Shown: positions 52,957 through 62,209, counted from the stretch's first letter. The stretch: 64,000 nucleotides of DNA from Agrococcus jenensis (GCF_003752465.1 NZ_RKHJ01000001.1:620001-684000), one strand, 5' to 3'. Made by a program: numbers and translations. Notes: generated by a model from the letters alone, not told the origin.

Positions 52957-53634
52957 TCAGCGCGCCCACTCCCGCACCCACTCGTGCATCACGATCGCGG
53001 CCGCCGCGGCGGCGTTGATCGATCGCGTGGAGCCGAACTGGCGGATCGCGACGTGCGCGTCCGCAGCCGCGATCGCGGCATCCGTCAGGCCCGGCCCCTC
53101 CTGTCCGAACAGCAGCACGCAGCGTTCCGGCAGCGGCGCGGCATCGACCGGCACGGAACCTGCGGTGTTGTCGACCGCGACGATCGGCAGCCCCTCGGCC
53201 CGGGCCCATGCGACGAGCGCGTCGACGGACTCGTGGTGCTCGATGCGCTGGTAGCGGTCGGTCACCATCGCGCCTCGCCGGTTCCAGCGGCGCTTGCCGA
53301 CGATGTGCACGGCGGATGCGGTGAACGCGTTGGCGGTGCGCACGATCGACCCGATGTTGAGGTCGTGCTGCCAGTTCTCGATCGCGACGTGGAACGGGTG
53401 GCGACGGGTGTCGAGGTCGGCGACGATCGCCTCCATGCGCCAGTAGCGGTACCCGTCCACGACGTTGCGCCGGTCGCCCAGCGCCATGAGCTCGGGGTCG
53501 AAGCGGTCGTCCTCGGGCCGCTCTCCCTGCCAGGGGCCGACGCCCACCTCGAGCTGCGGCTCGGGGGCATCCTGCTCGGGGGCATCCTGCTCGGCGGCAT
53601 CCCGCTCGGATCCGTCCGGCTCGCGCTCCCCCAC
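52957..53634 (-). CDS. TrmH/SpoU family RNA 2'-O-methyltransferase
   Basis: SPOUT enzymes methylate ribose in tRNA or rRNA. The 225-residue protein shows motif 1 NIGSIVRTANAFTASAVHIV near 95, motif 2 LLFGQEGPGL near 170 and motif 3 GSTRSINAAAAAAIVMHEW at the C-terminus. The acidic N-terminus carries a short tandem repeat (AEQDAPEQDAPE). TAGCCT lies 6 nt upstream of the GTG (top strand 53641-53646), so the gene is leaderless and independent of the pilus operons on either side. Confidence 0.92.
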   Translation of the reverse strand: MGEREPDGSERDAAEQDAPEQDAPEPQLEVGVGPWQGERPEDDRFDPELMALGDRRNVVDGYRYWRMEAIVADLDTRRHPFHVAIENWQHDLNIGSIVRTANAFTASAVHIVGKRRWNRRGAMVTDRYQRIEHHESVDALVAWARAEGLPIVAVDNTAGSVPVDAAPLPERCVLLFGQEGPGLTDAAIAAADAHVAIRQFGSTRSINAAAAAAIVMHEWVREWAR

Positions 53635-53653
53635 CGCTCCAGGCTAGGGCGCG

Positions 53654-54595
53654 TCAGACGATGATCGAGGCGGGAGCGATGCTCGCCGGCTCGGCGTGCT
53701 GCCCGGCGCGCCCCCTGCCGTGGCGACCCTGCACCGGCTGCAGCGGCGCTCGAGGGCGAGACGTGCCCGTCACGACGATCGCGCCGAGCGCGAAGGCGCC
53801 CGCGAGGGCGACGGTCCACCACGGCTTGCCCGGGATCTCCGGCATGACGAGCGCCGGGTCGTCGGCGGGCGGGTTCGCGACGCGCTCGGCGGTGACGAAG
53901 ATGCGCTGGCTGTTGATGCCGAGCGGCGTGCAGGTCACGAGGGTCACGAGGTCCCGACCCACCACCGGCAGCAGGGGGTCGGTGTCGGCGGGATCGAAGA
54001 CCTCGGAGCTGATGATCCGGTAGGTGAGCGTCTCGCCCTCGACGTCGATCTGGATGAGGTCGTCGACGACCACCTTGTCGAGGTCGGTGAAGAGGACCGA
54101 CTCCGGCAGCCCCCGGTGCCCCGTGAGCACCGAGTGGGTGCCGACGCCGCCGACCGGGAGCGACGAGCCGAACAGGTGGCCGATGCCGGCCCGCAGCGTC
54201 TCCTCCATGGTGCCGTGGTAGACGGGCAGGTCGACGCCGATCGACGGGATGCGGATGCGCGCCATGACGCCGTTGGCGTCGTTCGCGAGCAGCGAGCGGT
54301 ACTGCTCGGCGATCTCCCCCGTGCCGTCGGCCGAGCTCGGGTCCTGGGGATCGCCGATCGCGCCGCCGGGGAGGGTGTCGTTGTAGGCGCGGGCGTGCAC
54401 GAGCGCCTCGCGCTCGACGGCCGCCCCCTCGGTGCCGCGCTCGACCGAGTACTCCTGCGTGAGCTGCGACTGCTCGAGCTGCGAGAACCAGGATGCCCCC
54501 GCGGGGTAGAGCATCGTCCCCGCCCCCAGGATCGTCAGCACCGCGACCGCGACCGCCCCGCGCACGGCGCGGCGGGTGGGGCGGAAGGGACGCAT
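53654..54595 (-). CDS. Class C sortase (pilus polymerase) 2
   Basis: The 313-residue paralogue of sortase 1 has the core RIRIPSIGVDLPVYHGT, His in TGHRGLP, Cys in LVTCTPLGINSQR and a C-terminal helix (WWTVALAGAFALGAIVV) followed by a basic tail. ATG at 54595 has AGGAG about 5 nt upstream, rather than the ATG at 54643. It serves pilus operon 2. The last 30 or so residues differ fully from sortase 1, whose end is replaced by a palindromic repeat. Confidence 0.92.
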   Translation of the reverse strand: MRPFRPTRRAVRGAVAVAVLTILGAGTMLYPAGASWFSQLEQSQLTQEYSVERGTEGAAVEREALVHARAYNDTLPGGAIGDPQDPSSADGTGEIAEQYRSLLANDANGVMARIRIPSIGVDLPVYHGTMEETLRAGIGHLFGSSLPVGGVGTHSVLTGHRGLPESVLFTDLDKVVVDDLIQIDVEGETLTYRIISSEVFDPADTDPLLPVVGRDLVTLVTCTPLGINSQRIFVTAERVANPPADDPALVMPEIPGKPWWTVALAGAFALGAIVVTGTSRPRAPLQPVQGRHGRGRAGQHAEPASIAPASIIV

Positions 54596-54629
54596 GGATG
54601 CTCCTGGGGTCGGGGACGGGATGGAGAGG

Positions 54630-54667
54630 CGAGGGGAGGTCACGGCTGCTGCCGCGACCTCCCCTCG
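54630..54667 (-). terminator. Hairpin between pilin 2 and sortase 2
   Basis: CGAGGGGAGGTC (54630-54641) pairs perfectly with 54656-54667 around a 14-nt loop, between the pilin 2 stop (54675) and sortase 2 start (54595). It matches the position of the hairpin at 48472-48495, although the two sequences differ. Confidence 0.65.
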
Positions 54668-54674
54668 TGGTGGA

Positions 54675-56129
54675 TCAGGCCTGCTGCTCGGCGCGGCGGC
54701 GGCCGGCGACGAACAGGAAGGCGCCAGCTGCGACGACGAGGAGCGAGCCGCCGCCGATCATGAAGGCCATCTGGCCGTCGCCACCCGTGATGGGGAGCGC
54801 GAACGCGGGGACCTGCGTGTTGGCGACCTTCACCTGCACGGCGTTGGCGGTGGTGCCGGCCGTGACGGTGAACGCGATCGGGGTCGAGTTGACCTGGTAG
54901 CCGGTCGGCGCGGTGATCTCGACGAGCTCGTAGCTGCCCGCGATGAGGCCCGGGATGACGACCTCGCCGTTCTCGCCGGTCGTGAACTGCGTCTGGCGGG
55001 GCGTGCCGGTGCCGACCGGGATGGCCGTCGCCGAGCCGGGGAGGCGGACCTCGAAGACCGCGCCCTGGAGGCGGAGGTTCTCGTTCGTCGACGGGTACTT
55101 GATGATGCGGGCGGCGCCCCAGCTCGAGACGACCTGCGTGGCCTGGACCGTCGTGGTGCTGTTGATGTTCACGGTCGCGTTGTTCTCGATGCTGCCGTCG
55201 CCGAGGGCGGTGACGGTGGCGTTGACCTCGAGGATGACCTGCGAGCCGTTCGGCGCGGCGTTGACCTTCGCGATGCCGGCCGGCGTGAGCGTGACCGTGA
55301 CGAGGCCGGTCGCGGCGTCGGTGGTGAGCGTGTAGTCGGGCGTCGCGGTGCCGGGGGCGTTCAGCACCGTGGTGCCGAGGCGGACGACCGAGCTCGCGTA
55401 GGTGACCTGCGTGACGTCGAGGGTGTCGGTGATGACGTACGACGTGATCGGGTTGCCGGTCTGCTTGTTCGGGACGTTCGTGGTGACGGTGTACTTCACG
55501 GTGTCACCGAGCGCGCGCGCGGCGGTGGTGTCCTGCGCGAGCGTGATGCCCGTGAGCGCGTTCTTGGGGTAGACGTGCACGTCGTAGACCCAGGCGCCGT
55601 TCTCGGGCAGCGGGATCGAGACGAGGAACGGCTGAGCGCGGAGCGCGACGGGCTGGGCGCCGACCGCGGTCTCCTCGACGAGGTAGACGCCGACGGGGAG
55701 CGAGCCGAACGTGGCCGTGCCGTCGGCCGCGGTGACCTGCGTGGCCGCGGTGCCGAGCGAGTAGCCGCTGCCTGCGGCGGTGACCTGCGCCGGCGTGAGG
55801 GCCGACAGCGTCTGCCAGGTCGACGACTTCGTGAGGTCGAGGGCCGTGGCGTGGGTGACGCGGCGCACCGAGAAGGTGACGCCCGAGACGGGGGTCAGCG
55901 TCGAGGTCTGCGCGCTCGGCAGCGCCGAGCCGGTCGAGCGGGCGCCCTGCGTGGTCGGCTGCTGGAACTTGTGCACGACGACCGAGCCGGTCGCCGTGGG
56001 GTTGATGTTCGACGAGTCCGGGGCGGCCATGGCCGGGGTGGCCACGCCGAGGGCTGCGGCCACGCCGATGCCCGCGGCAACGAGGCCAGCGACGAGGCGG
56101 CTGCCCTTCCTGCGAGTGGTGGTGTTCAT
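54675..56129 (-). CDS. LPxTG-anchored backbone pilin 2 (SpaH/EbpB type)
   Basis: The 484-residue paralogue of pilin 1 has a signal peptide to about residue 36 (PAMAA), the pilin motif WVYDVHVYPKN with Lys189, an E-box YELVEITAPTGY near 410, an anchor LPITGG and a membrane helix ending RRRAEQQA. Start ATG 56129 is preceded by AAGGAG. Pilin 1 and 2 are clearly related at the N-terminus, pilin motif and anchor but differ in the central domain, so the two fibres are probably distinct. Confidence 0.94.
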   Translation of the reverse strand: MNTTTRRKGSRLVAGLVAAGIGVAAALGVATPAMAAPDSSNINPTATGSVVVHKFQQPTTQGARSTGSALPSAQTSTLTPVSGVTFSVRRVTHATALDLTKSSTWQTLSALTPAQVTAAGSGYSLGTAATQVTAADGTATFGSLPVGVYLVEETAVGAQPVALRAQPFLVSIPLPENGAWVYDVHVYPKNALTGITLAQDTTAARALGDTVKYTVTTNVPNKQTGNPITSYVITDTLDVTQVTYASSVVRLGTTVLNAPGTATPDYTLTTDAATGLVTVTLTPAGIAKVNAAPNGSQVILEVNATVTALGDGSIENNATVNINSTTTVQATQVVSSWGAARIIKYPSTNENLRLQGAVFEVRLPGSATAIPVGTGTPRQTQFTTGENGEVVIPGLIAGSYELVEITAPTGYQVNSTPIAFTVTAGTTANAVQVKVANTQVPAFALPITGGDGQMAFMIGGGSLLVVAAGAFLFVAGRRRAEQQA

Positions 56130-56199
56130 GTCGTTCTCCTTGATGATGCCGATCGCGGTGATCGGGTTCGGCGTGGCGCCGGGTCTATGGGTGAGGGGG

Positions 56200-58977
56200 T
56201 CAGGCCGCGTGGCGCCTGCGTTGGAGCAGGAGTCCGAGGCCGGTCAGGAGGGCGAGGGCCGCGAAGCCTCCGCCGAGCAGCTGGATCTGGGCCGTGCCGA
56301 CGCCGCCCGTGGTGGGCAGCACGAACGGGTTGGGCGCGGTGGCGACGAACCGGTAGATGCCGGTCTGTCCCGCGGCGACCGAGACGGTCGCGGGATCGGC
56401 CGCCACCCAGAGGGCGGCGTTGGTGTGGTCGACCGAGCCGTTGGCGCCCACCGTGCCGGTGTAGCGCTCGAACCGGAGGCCGATGGAGGCCGCGGTCGAG
56501 GTCGAGGTGAGCGCGTAGCCGTGACCGGGGCGCACCTGGATGGTGCTCCCGCTCGCGACCGACTCGGAGCCCGTCACCGTCGTCGCCTCGAGGCCCGCGA
56601 GGGCCGTCGGCGTCGAGGTGAGGGAGAACTGGCTCGCCGTCAGCGAGGTCGTGCCCTCGATGCGCTCGAGGATGACGAGGTTCGCCGTGGCGTTGCGGAC
56701 CGTGCAGGTGACGTCGTCGCCCTGCGGCGCCGTGATGTCGCCCGCGGCGCTCACGGCGACCGGGGCGCCCGCCTGGTTCACGCACGTCCAGCTGCCGACC
56801 TGCGTGTAGGTCGCGGGACCGCCCGACTCCGAGAGGCGATAGGCGACGGCCGGCGTGATGCGAGCGCTCGTCGTGGTGGCGGCGCCGCTCGCACCGGTCG
56901 GTCCGGCGAGCGCGCCGGAGGGGGCCGTCGCGGTGAGCGTGAAGAGGCTGGTCTGGGCGGTGCCGAAGGTGACCTGCTTGACGAGCGTCAGCGTCGTCGG
57001 CCGCACCTTGTTCGTGAAGACGCAGCTCACGGTCGATCCCGGCGCGATGGTGAGGGTGCTGCCGGCCGCGCTCGTGATCGCCGTGCGCGCGGGGGTGCCC
57101 CCGGGCGGGGTCACGTCGCAGTACGCCTGCACGAAGTCGAAGCCGGCCTGCTGCTGCTCGCTGATGGCGATCCGGGCGGCCGTGCTGGCGCTGGTGTGGC
57201 GGATCGTCCAGCTCGCGGTGCCGTTCGCGGCGGTCAACTGGGTCGACGTCGTGACGGCGCCGATCTGCGTCGCGCCGGAGGCGACCGCCGCGCCGACCGT
57301 CCAGCGCTCGCGCGGGGCGGTGTTCGCGCCGTTGACGTCCTGCATGTCCTTGCGCACCGTGATGCTCGTGACGAGCGGCGCGTTGGTGAAGGTGCAGACG
57401 ACGCTCGCCCCGCCCGTGGCGGGCGTGATGAAGGTGCCCGACGTACCGGTCCCGGAGGCGATGACCTGCGTCCCGCTCACGCAGGCCCAGCTCGCGTCGT
57501 AGTTCGCCGCGGTGCCGGAGGCCATCGACTCGGAGATCGTGACGGTCTCGGAGGTGGGGACGGTGATGTCGGTGATGCGGGCGCCCTGGACGCCGGTGGC
57601 GGTGCCGGTCGTGGTGGCAGTGCCGAGCACCGTGCCGCTCGTGCCCTGGCGGATGGAGAGCGCGAACTGGTCCGTCGCGGCGACACGGGCCGGGACGGCC
57701 TTCTGCACCGTGATCGTCACCGGCGCCGCGCAGCTCGCGAGGTCGACGCTGCTCGGCAGCTGGCCGATCGTCGTCGGCGTGCCGCCCGCGGCATCCACCC
57801 GACGCAGCTGCGTCTCGGTGCCGAAGTACACGGATCCGTCGGAGTCGAAGGCGACGCCGTTGACGTTGGTCGCGACCGACGCGATCGTCGAGCGCACCGA
57901 CGCGAGCCGGGTCGTGCCGGTGCCGGCGCTCACCGCGGCGGCCGCGACGTCGAAGCGCGAGACGGTGGTGCTGCCGTTGAGCGGGCTGTGGAAGACCACG
58001 AGGTTGCCGGCGGCGTCGAACGCGATGTCGGCGTTCTGCTCGGCGGTGAGGCTCGTCGTGATGATGCCAACTCGCGAGACGGCGCCGGTCGCGGGGTCGA
58101 ACTGGTGCAGGCGGAAGTTGTAGACGCTGCCCTCGAGGAAGCCGCCGCCGAAGTAGAAGCGACCGTTCACGGGGCTGACGGCGCCGGCGATGAGCGAGCT
58201 GCCGGCGCTGTAGCTCGCGGGGATCGACTGCCAGCCGCTGGTGCTGCTGTAGCGCAGCACGCTCTGCACGGAGGTGGCGCTCGCGCGCTGCAGGGCGTAG
58301 AGCGCGCCGTCGGCGCTCGCGCCGAGGGCGTTGACGTCGTCGACGCCGGGCCACTGGCCGAACGTGGACAGGCTCGCTGGGGCGCCGGTGACGGCGATCG
58401 CGCTCACGGTGCCGTTCGCGGACGTCGCGTAGAGGCGGCTCGACGCGCACGAGACCTCCGGCAGCGCCACGACCTGGAAGGCCGGGAAGCTGTAGACGCG
58501 CGACTGCCACTGCGCGTTGCTGCCCATCTCCGACCAGGCGGTCGACGGTGACTCGTAGCCGGCCGCGCTCGCCGTCTGGCGCAGGCGGTAGCGTGCGCCC
58601 GTCTCGACGCGGTGCGAGCCGATGCTCGCGACCTGGAGCTCGCCGGCGTCGGGGTCGATGTCCGGTCCCGCGCACGGCGCAGCGCTGCAGTCGGTGACGG
58701 TGATGGCCGTGTTCCAGCTGACGTTCCACTCCATGTTGCCCCAGACCGTGCTGGTCCGCGGGCCCTGCAGCTCGAACGTCGCGCCGCCGACGAGCGCGCC
58801 GGACGCATCCGTCACGCGCCATGCGACCGACGAGGAGCTGATCGTCTCGGGGCCCGGGACGGCCTGCGCGGCAGCCACCGTCGCGAAGGGCAGCAGCAGT
58901 CCGCTCATGACCGACAGCACGACCGCAGCGACGACGGCTCGCGTGGAGCGTCGTGGCGTGGACGTGCGGATGCGCAT
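56200..58977 (-). CDS. LPxTG-anchored pilus adhesin/tip protein 2
   Basis: The 925-residue paralogue of adhesin 1 has the same plan: signal peptide, VGGATFELQGPRTS prealbumin-like start, DAGELQVASIGSHRVETG, propeller-like repeats (LNALGASADGALYALQ-like, VNGVAFDSDGSVYFG), several SpaA/DUF-type domains (such as TVQKAVPARVAATDQFALSI) and an anchor LPTTGG with RRRHAA. It starts pilus operon 2. The gap of 70 nt to pilin 2 holds no terminator-like hairpin. Confidence 0.88.
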   Translation of the reverse strand: MRIRTSTPRRSTRAVVAAVVLSVMSGLLLPFATVAAAQAVPGPETISSSSVAWRVTDASGALVGGATFELQGPRTSTVWGNMEWNVSWNTAITVTDCSAAPCAGPDIDPDAGELQVASIGSHRVETGARYRLRQTASAAGYESPSTAWSEMGSNAQWQSRVYSFPAFQVVALPEVSCASSRLYATSANGTVSAIAVTGAPASLSTFGQWPGVDDVNALGASADGALYALQRASATSVQSVLRYSSTSGWQSIPASYSAGSSLIAGAVSPVNGRFYFGGGFLEGSVYNFRLHQFDPATGAVSRVGIITTSLTAEQNADIAFDAAGNLVVFHSPLNGSTTVSRFDVAAAAVSAGTGTTRLASVRSTIASVATNVNGVAFDSDGSVYFGTETQLRRVDAAGGTPTTIGQLPSSVDLASCAAPVTITVQKAVPARVAATDQFALSIRQGTSGTVLGTATTTGTATGVQGARITDITVPTSETVTISESMASGTAANYDASWACVSGTQVIASGTGTSGTFITPATGGASVVCTFTNAPLVTSITVRKDMQDVNGANTAPRERWTVGAAVASGATQIGAVTTSTQLTAANGTASWTIRHTSASTAARIAISEQQQAGFDFVQAYCDVTPPGGTPARTAITSAAGSTLTIAPGSTVSCVFTNKVRPTTLTLVKQVTFGTAQTSLFTLTATAPSGALAGPTGASGAATTTSARITPAVAYRLSESGGPATYTQVGSWTCVNQAGAPVAVSAAGDITAPQGDDVTCTVRNATANLVILERIEGTTSLTASQFSLTSTPTALAGLEATTVTGSESVASGSTIQVRPGHGYALTSTSTAASIGLRFERYTGTVGANGSVDHTNAALWVAADPATVSVAAGQTGIYRFVATAPNPFVLPTTGGVGTAQIQLLGGGFAALALLTGLGLLLQRRRHAA

Positions 58978-59227
58978 GGAGATGACTGCCTTCGAGAGGG
59001 GGAACAGGACCGCGCAGGAGTGGTGGGCAGGCGTTCGCGCACCGGGCGGTGGTTCTTCCAGAACGGTATTGAGCGAGTCTCAGCAAACTTGCCCGGAGCG
59101 CTAAAGGAATCCTCAGTTCACGGCTGAGCAACCTCAGCGTTCAGCAAGGTTGGTTCGAATTCGAACGAAGTCAGGTGTTCACGAGGGCGTCACAGAGGGC
59201 GGCCCTCGGGGCGCGTAGCCTGAGCCC
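58978..59227. promoter_or_regulatory. Divergent region between pilus operon 2 and the HAD gene
   Basis: This 250-nt gap is relatively AT-rich and holds the pilus operon 2 promoter, which I cannot place precisely (TACCGT on the minus strand near 59064-59069 is one candidate -10). It also has CTCAG direct and inverted repeats near 59112-59136, and the 12-bp perfect palindrome TTCGAATTCGAA near 59153-59164, a possible operator. TAGCCT at 59216-59221 is the leaderless -10 of the HAD gene on the plus strand. Confidence 0.45.
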
Positions 59228-60046
59228 ATGCGCACCCGTGCTGACATCGAATGCTGGCTGACCGACATGGACGGCGTGCTCGTCCATGAGGAGCGGCCCC
59301 TCCCCGGCGCCAAGGAGCTGCTCCAGCAGTGGCAGGACGCCGGCACCGAGTTCCTCGTGCTCACGAACAACTCGATCTTCACGCCCCGCGACCTCGCCGC
59401 GCGCCTGCGCGCATCCGGCCTCACCGTGCCCGAGGAGCGCATCTGGACGAGCGCCCTCGCGACCGCCGACTTCCTGCACGACCAGATGCCCGGCGGCTCG
59501 GCGTTCGTGATCGGCGAGGCCGGGCTCATCACCGCCCTGCACGAGATCGGCTTCACGATGACGGAGTCCGACCCCGACTTCGTCGTCATCGGCGAGACCC
59601 GCTCGTACTCGTTCGAGGCCATCACGAAGGCGATCCGGCTCATCGCAGCCGGCGCGCGCTTCATCTCGACGAACCCCGACGCGACGGGCCCGAGCGCGAA
59701 CGGCATCCTGCCGGCGACCGGCGCCATCAACGCCCTCATCACGAAGGCGACGGGCCGCGTGCCCTACATCGTCGGCAAGCCCAACCCGATGATGTTCCGC
59801 TCCGCGCTCAACAAGATCGGCGCGCACTCCGAGGTCACCGGCATGATCGGCGACCGCATGGACACCGACATCATCGCCGGCATGGAGGCGGGCCTGCACA
59901 CGGTGCTCGTCATGACCGGCATCTCCGACCCCTCGCTCGTCGCCACCTACCCGTTCCGGCCCGACGAGACGCTGCAGGGCGTCTACGAGCTCGTCGACCC
60001 GGTGCCCCCCGAGTCCGAGCTCGACGAGCCCCACACCGACGTCTGA
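59228..60046 (+). CDS. HAD-IIA sugar-phosphatase (NagD-like)
   Basis: The 272-residue HAD hydrolase has motif I DMDGVLVHEE near 11, motif II LTNNS near 45, the C2 cap with EAITKAIRLIAAGARFISTNPDATGP, the motif III Lys in GKPNPMMFRSAL and motif IV GDRMDTDIIAGMEAG near 213. NagD relatives dephosphorylate small phosphates such as UMP or p-nitrophenyl phosphate, and the natural substrate here is unknown. The leaderless -10 is TAGCCT. A 63-bp family A palindrome follows. Confidence 0.92.
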   Translation: MRTRADIECWLTDMDGVLVHEERPLPGAKELLQQWQDAGTEFLVLTNNSIFTPRDLAARLRASGLTVPEERIWTSALATADFLHDQMPGGSAFVIGEAGLITALHEIGFTMTESDPDFVVIGETRSYSFEAITKAIRLIAAGARFISTNPDATGPSANGILPATGAINALITKATGRVPYIVGKPNPMMFRSALNKIGAHSEVTGMIGDRMDTDIIAGMEAGLHTVLVMTGISDPSLVATYPFRPDETLQGVYELVDPVPPESELDEPHTDV

Positions 60047-60063
60047 CCCCCTCTCGCAGGATT

Positions 60064-60126
60064 CTCAACGGAGCGACTGGCAGCGCGAGGGGATAGTGCC
60101 CTCGCGCTGCCAGCTGCTCCGTTGAG
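60064..60126. repeat. 63-bp palindromic element, family A, copy 3
   Basis: Best-paired copy: 24 of the outer 26 positions pair, then GGG/CCC closes the GATAGTG loop. Its inner stem is TGGCAGC with GCTGCCA. It lies between two convergent genes. Same length and ends as the copies at 1207 and 19075. Confidence 0.9.
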
Positions 60127-60129
60127 AGG

Positions 60130-60726
60130 TCAGGACTCGGAGAGCAGGCGGATGACGTGGGCGCCGAAGAGGCCGGCGATCACGGCTGCGGCGAGCGCGG
60201 CGGGCGCGAGCACGCGGTCGATCGGGCGGTGGGCGACCTCGCGCGCGTCGAGCCCGTCGATCCGGATCCAGCCGTAGAGCGCGGCCTTGCCGCGCCGGAC
60301 CGCGGCTCCCGCGACGGCGAGCGCGAGCATCGCCGACGCGACCGCGAGCAGCAGCCACAGCCACGGCACCGACGCGCCCGCAGCCGCCCGGAACGGCGCG
60401 AAGGCGAGCGCGCCCAGCATGATCGGCAGCACCCACCAGGTGATCGGCGGGCCGAAGCCGCGCGCGACCACCAGGCCGAGCACGGCGGCGACCGCGAGCA
60501 GCACGACGCCCATGAGCAGCCCGCCCCAGCCCGCGACCTGGCAGACGGCGGTCGAGAGCGAGCCGCACGCCTCCTCGGCCGACAGCAGCATCCCCGTCGC
60601 GCTCGAGGCGGATGCTGCGCCGTAGCCGGCCGTGCCCCACGACGTCAGCAGCCCGAGCCACCCCGTGGCCGGCTGCCCGGCGACGATGAGGGGCGGCCTC
60701 CGGAAGAGGCGGTCGGACCAGCGCAC
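60130..60726 (-). CDS. Membrane protein of unknown function
   Basis: The 198-residue protein has about four membrane helices, starting after MRWSDRLFRR, with two Cys in the first outside loop (EEACGSLSTAVCQ) that may bond, and a basic loop RRGKAALYGWIRIDGLDAREV before the last helix. TAGCGT lies 6 nt before the GTG on the coding strand (top strand 60733-60738), so it is leaderless. No family is recognised. Confidence 0.72.
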   Translation of the reverse strand: MRWSDRLFRRPPLIVAGQPATGWLGLLTSWGTAGYGAASASSATGMLLSAEEACGSLSTAVCQVAGWGGLLMGVVLLAVAAVLGLVVARGFGPPITWWVLPIMLGALAFAPFRAAAGASVPWLWLLLAVASAMLALAVAGAAVRRGKAALYGWIRIDGLDAREVAHRPIDRVLAPAALAAAVIAGLFGAHVIRLLSES

Positions 60727-60785
60727 GCTGCAACGCTACGCCCGCGCGCTGGTCGACCGAGCCCGGCCGCCCTAGGGTCGAAGGC

Positions 60786-61151
60786 ATGATCCCCGCATCC
60801 TGGATGCCGCACCGCCGCGCCGACGGCGAGGTGGTCGGCTACCTGCGCGAGGCCGGCGACGGCTTCCAGCCGATGGACCTGCTCGGCCGCCCGCTCGCCG
60901 AGGCGGACGACTGGTCCGACGCCGAGGCGCTGCTCGACGAGCACAGCCTCGCGTGGCTCATGGACGCGTTCCTGCTCACGGTCGACGGCGGCGAGGTGCG
61001 CGTGCGCGTCACCGAGATCACGCCCGAGCGGGTGCGCGTCAAGCGCGACGACCTCGGCGCGGTCGGGGGCGACGCGCGCTTCTGGGAGCTGCCGGTGCCG
61101 GACGGCGGGCGGTTGCAGCCTGCGCCGCCGCTGACGGAGTGGCCGGGCTAG
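60786..61151 (+). CDS. Conserved hypothetical protein, 121 residues
   Basis: The protein begins MIPASWMPHRRADGEVVGYLR and is acidic and soluble. The phrase GYLREAGDGFQPMDLLGRPL and the later LTVDGGEVRVRVTEITPERVRVK suggest one small alpha/beta domain. TAGGGT at 60773-60778 is 7 nt from the ATG, so it is leaderless. I remember similar short proteins in Microbacteriaceae without assigned function. Its TAG stop overlaps the convergent AEC gene's stop by 3 nt (CTAG). Confidence 0.7.
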   Translation: MIPASWMPHRRADGEVVGYLREAGDGFQPMDLLGRPLAEADDWSDAEALLDEHSLAWLMDAFLLTVDGGEVRVRVTEITPERVRVKRDDLGAVGGDARFWELPVPDGGRLQPAPPLTEWPG

Positions 61152-62074
61152 GCCGGCTTCAGCAGCCAGGCGACGACGAGCATCACGGGCAGCGAGGCGA
61201 TCGTCGTCAGGAGCACGATGTCGCGCGTGACCGCGGTCGCGCGGTCGTAGCGCAGCGCGTACTGGTACATGTTCTGCGCCGACGGCAGCGCCGCCATCAC
61301 GGTGCACGCGTAGACGAGCTGCTCGTCGAGCCCGAACGCGAACCGCGCGAGCAGGTAGGCGATCACCGGCATCGCGAGCGACTTCAGCACCACCGCGAGC
61401 GCCACCTCCTTGCGGCCGGAGCCCGGCTGCAGCGGGCGCTCCCCGCCGAGCGAGATGCCGAAGGCGAGCAGCATGAGCGGCACCGCGGCACCGCCGAGGA
61501 TCTCGAGCGGCGCGAGCACCGGGTCGGGCAGCTGGATGCCGAGCGCCGACACGAGCGCACCGAGCGCCGCGGCGATGAGCATCGGGTTGCGCAGCGGCTG
61601 CGTGATGATGCCCATGAAGGATGCGCGGCCGGCGGTGAGCACGTCGAGGGTCGTGAGCAGCAGCGGCGCGAGCACGAGCAGCTGCAGCAGCAGCATCGGC
61701 CCGATGAAGCCGGGATCGCCGATCACGTAGATCGCGACCGGCAGGCCGATGTTGTTGACGTTGCTGTAGCCGGATGCGGTGGCGCCGAGCGCGATGCGGC
61801 TGGGGTCGCGCGTGAACCAGATCCGCGCGACCACGATGTAGATGACGGCGACGGCGATGAAGCCGATGAGCGCGACGGCGAGCACGCTCGAGAAGAGGAG
61901 GCCCACGTCGGCCTCGCTCAGCACGATGAAGAGCAGTGCGGGGCTCGCGGCGAAGAACGAGGTCTTGTTGAGGACCAGGCGGCCCTCCTGGTTCACGACG
62001 TTCAGCCGCGCGAGGAGCCAGCCGACGAAGATGACGAACCCGATGACGGCGAAGCCGATGAGCACGCCGCCCAT
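61148..62074 (-). CDS. AEC family transporter
   Basis: The 308-residue protein has ten membrane helices in the auxin-efflux-carrier order. GYSNVNNIGLPVAIYVIGD with the conserved Asn/Gly-Leu-Pro near 132, and LKSLAMPVIAYLLARFAFG plus MAALPSAQNMYQYALRYD near 265 are hallmark segments. Members export organic acids such as malate or other anions; the substrate is unknown. GGAGG precedes the ATG at 62074. Confidence 0.9.
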   Translation of the reverse strand: MGGVLIGFAVIGFVIFVGWLLARLNVVNQEGRLVLNKTSFFAASPALLFIVLSEADVGLLFSSVLAVALIGFIAVAVIYIVVARIWFTRDPSRIALGATASGYSNVNNIGLPVAIYVIGDPGFIGPMLLLQLLVLAPLLLTTLDVLTAGRASFMGIITQPLRNPMLIAAALGALVSALGIQLPDPVLAPLEILGGAAVPLMLLAFGISLGGERPLQPGSGRKEVALAVVLKSLAMPVIAYLLARFAFGLDEQLVYACTVMAALPSAQNMYQYALRYDRATAVTRDIVLLTTIASLPVMLVVAWLLKPA

Positions 62075-62209
62075 GTCACCTCCGCGCTCGCTCGTCCGCT
62101 GGTCGGGACAAGTCTGACATCACCGCGGCGTCGGGCGTGCCATGCGGGGTGTGGTCTCGACTCGGGCAGCCGCCGGGGGCGGCTGTCCGGCTCGACCGGC
62201 AGAGGAGGG

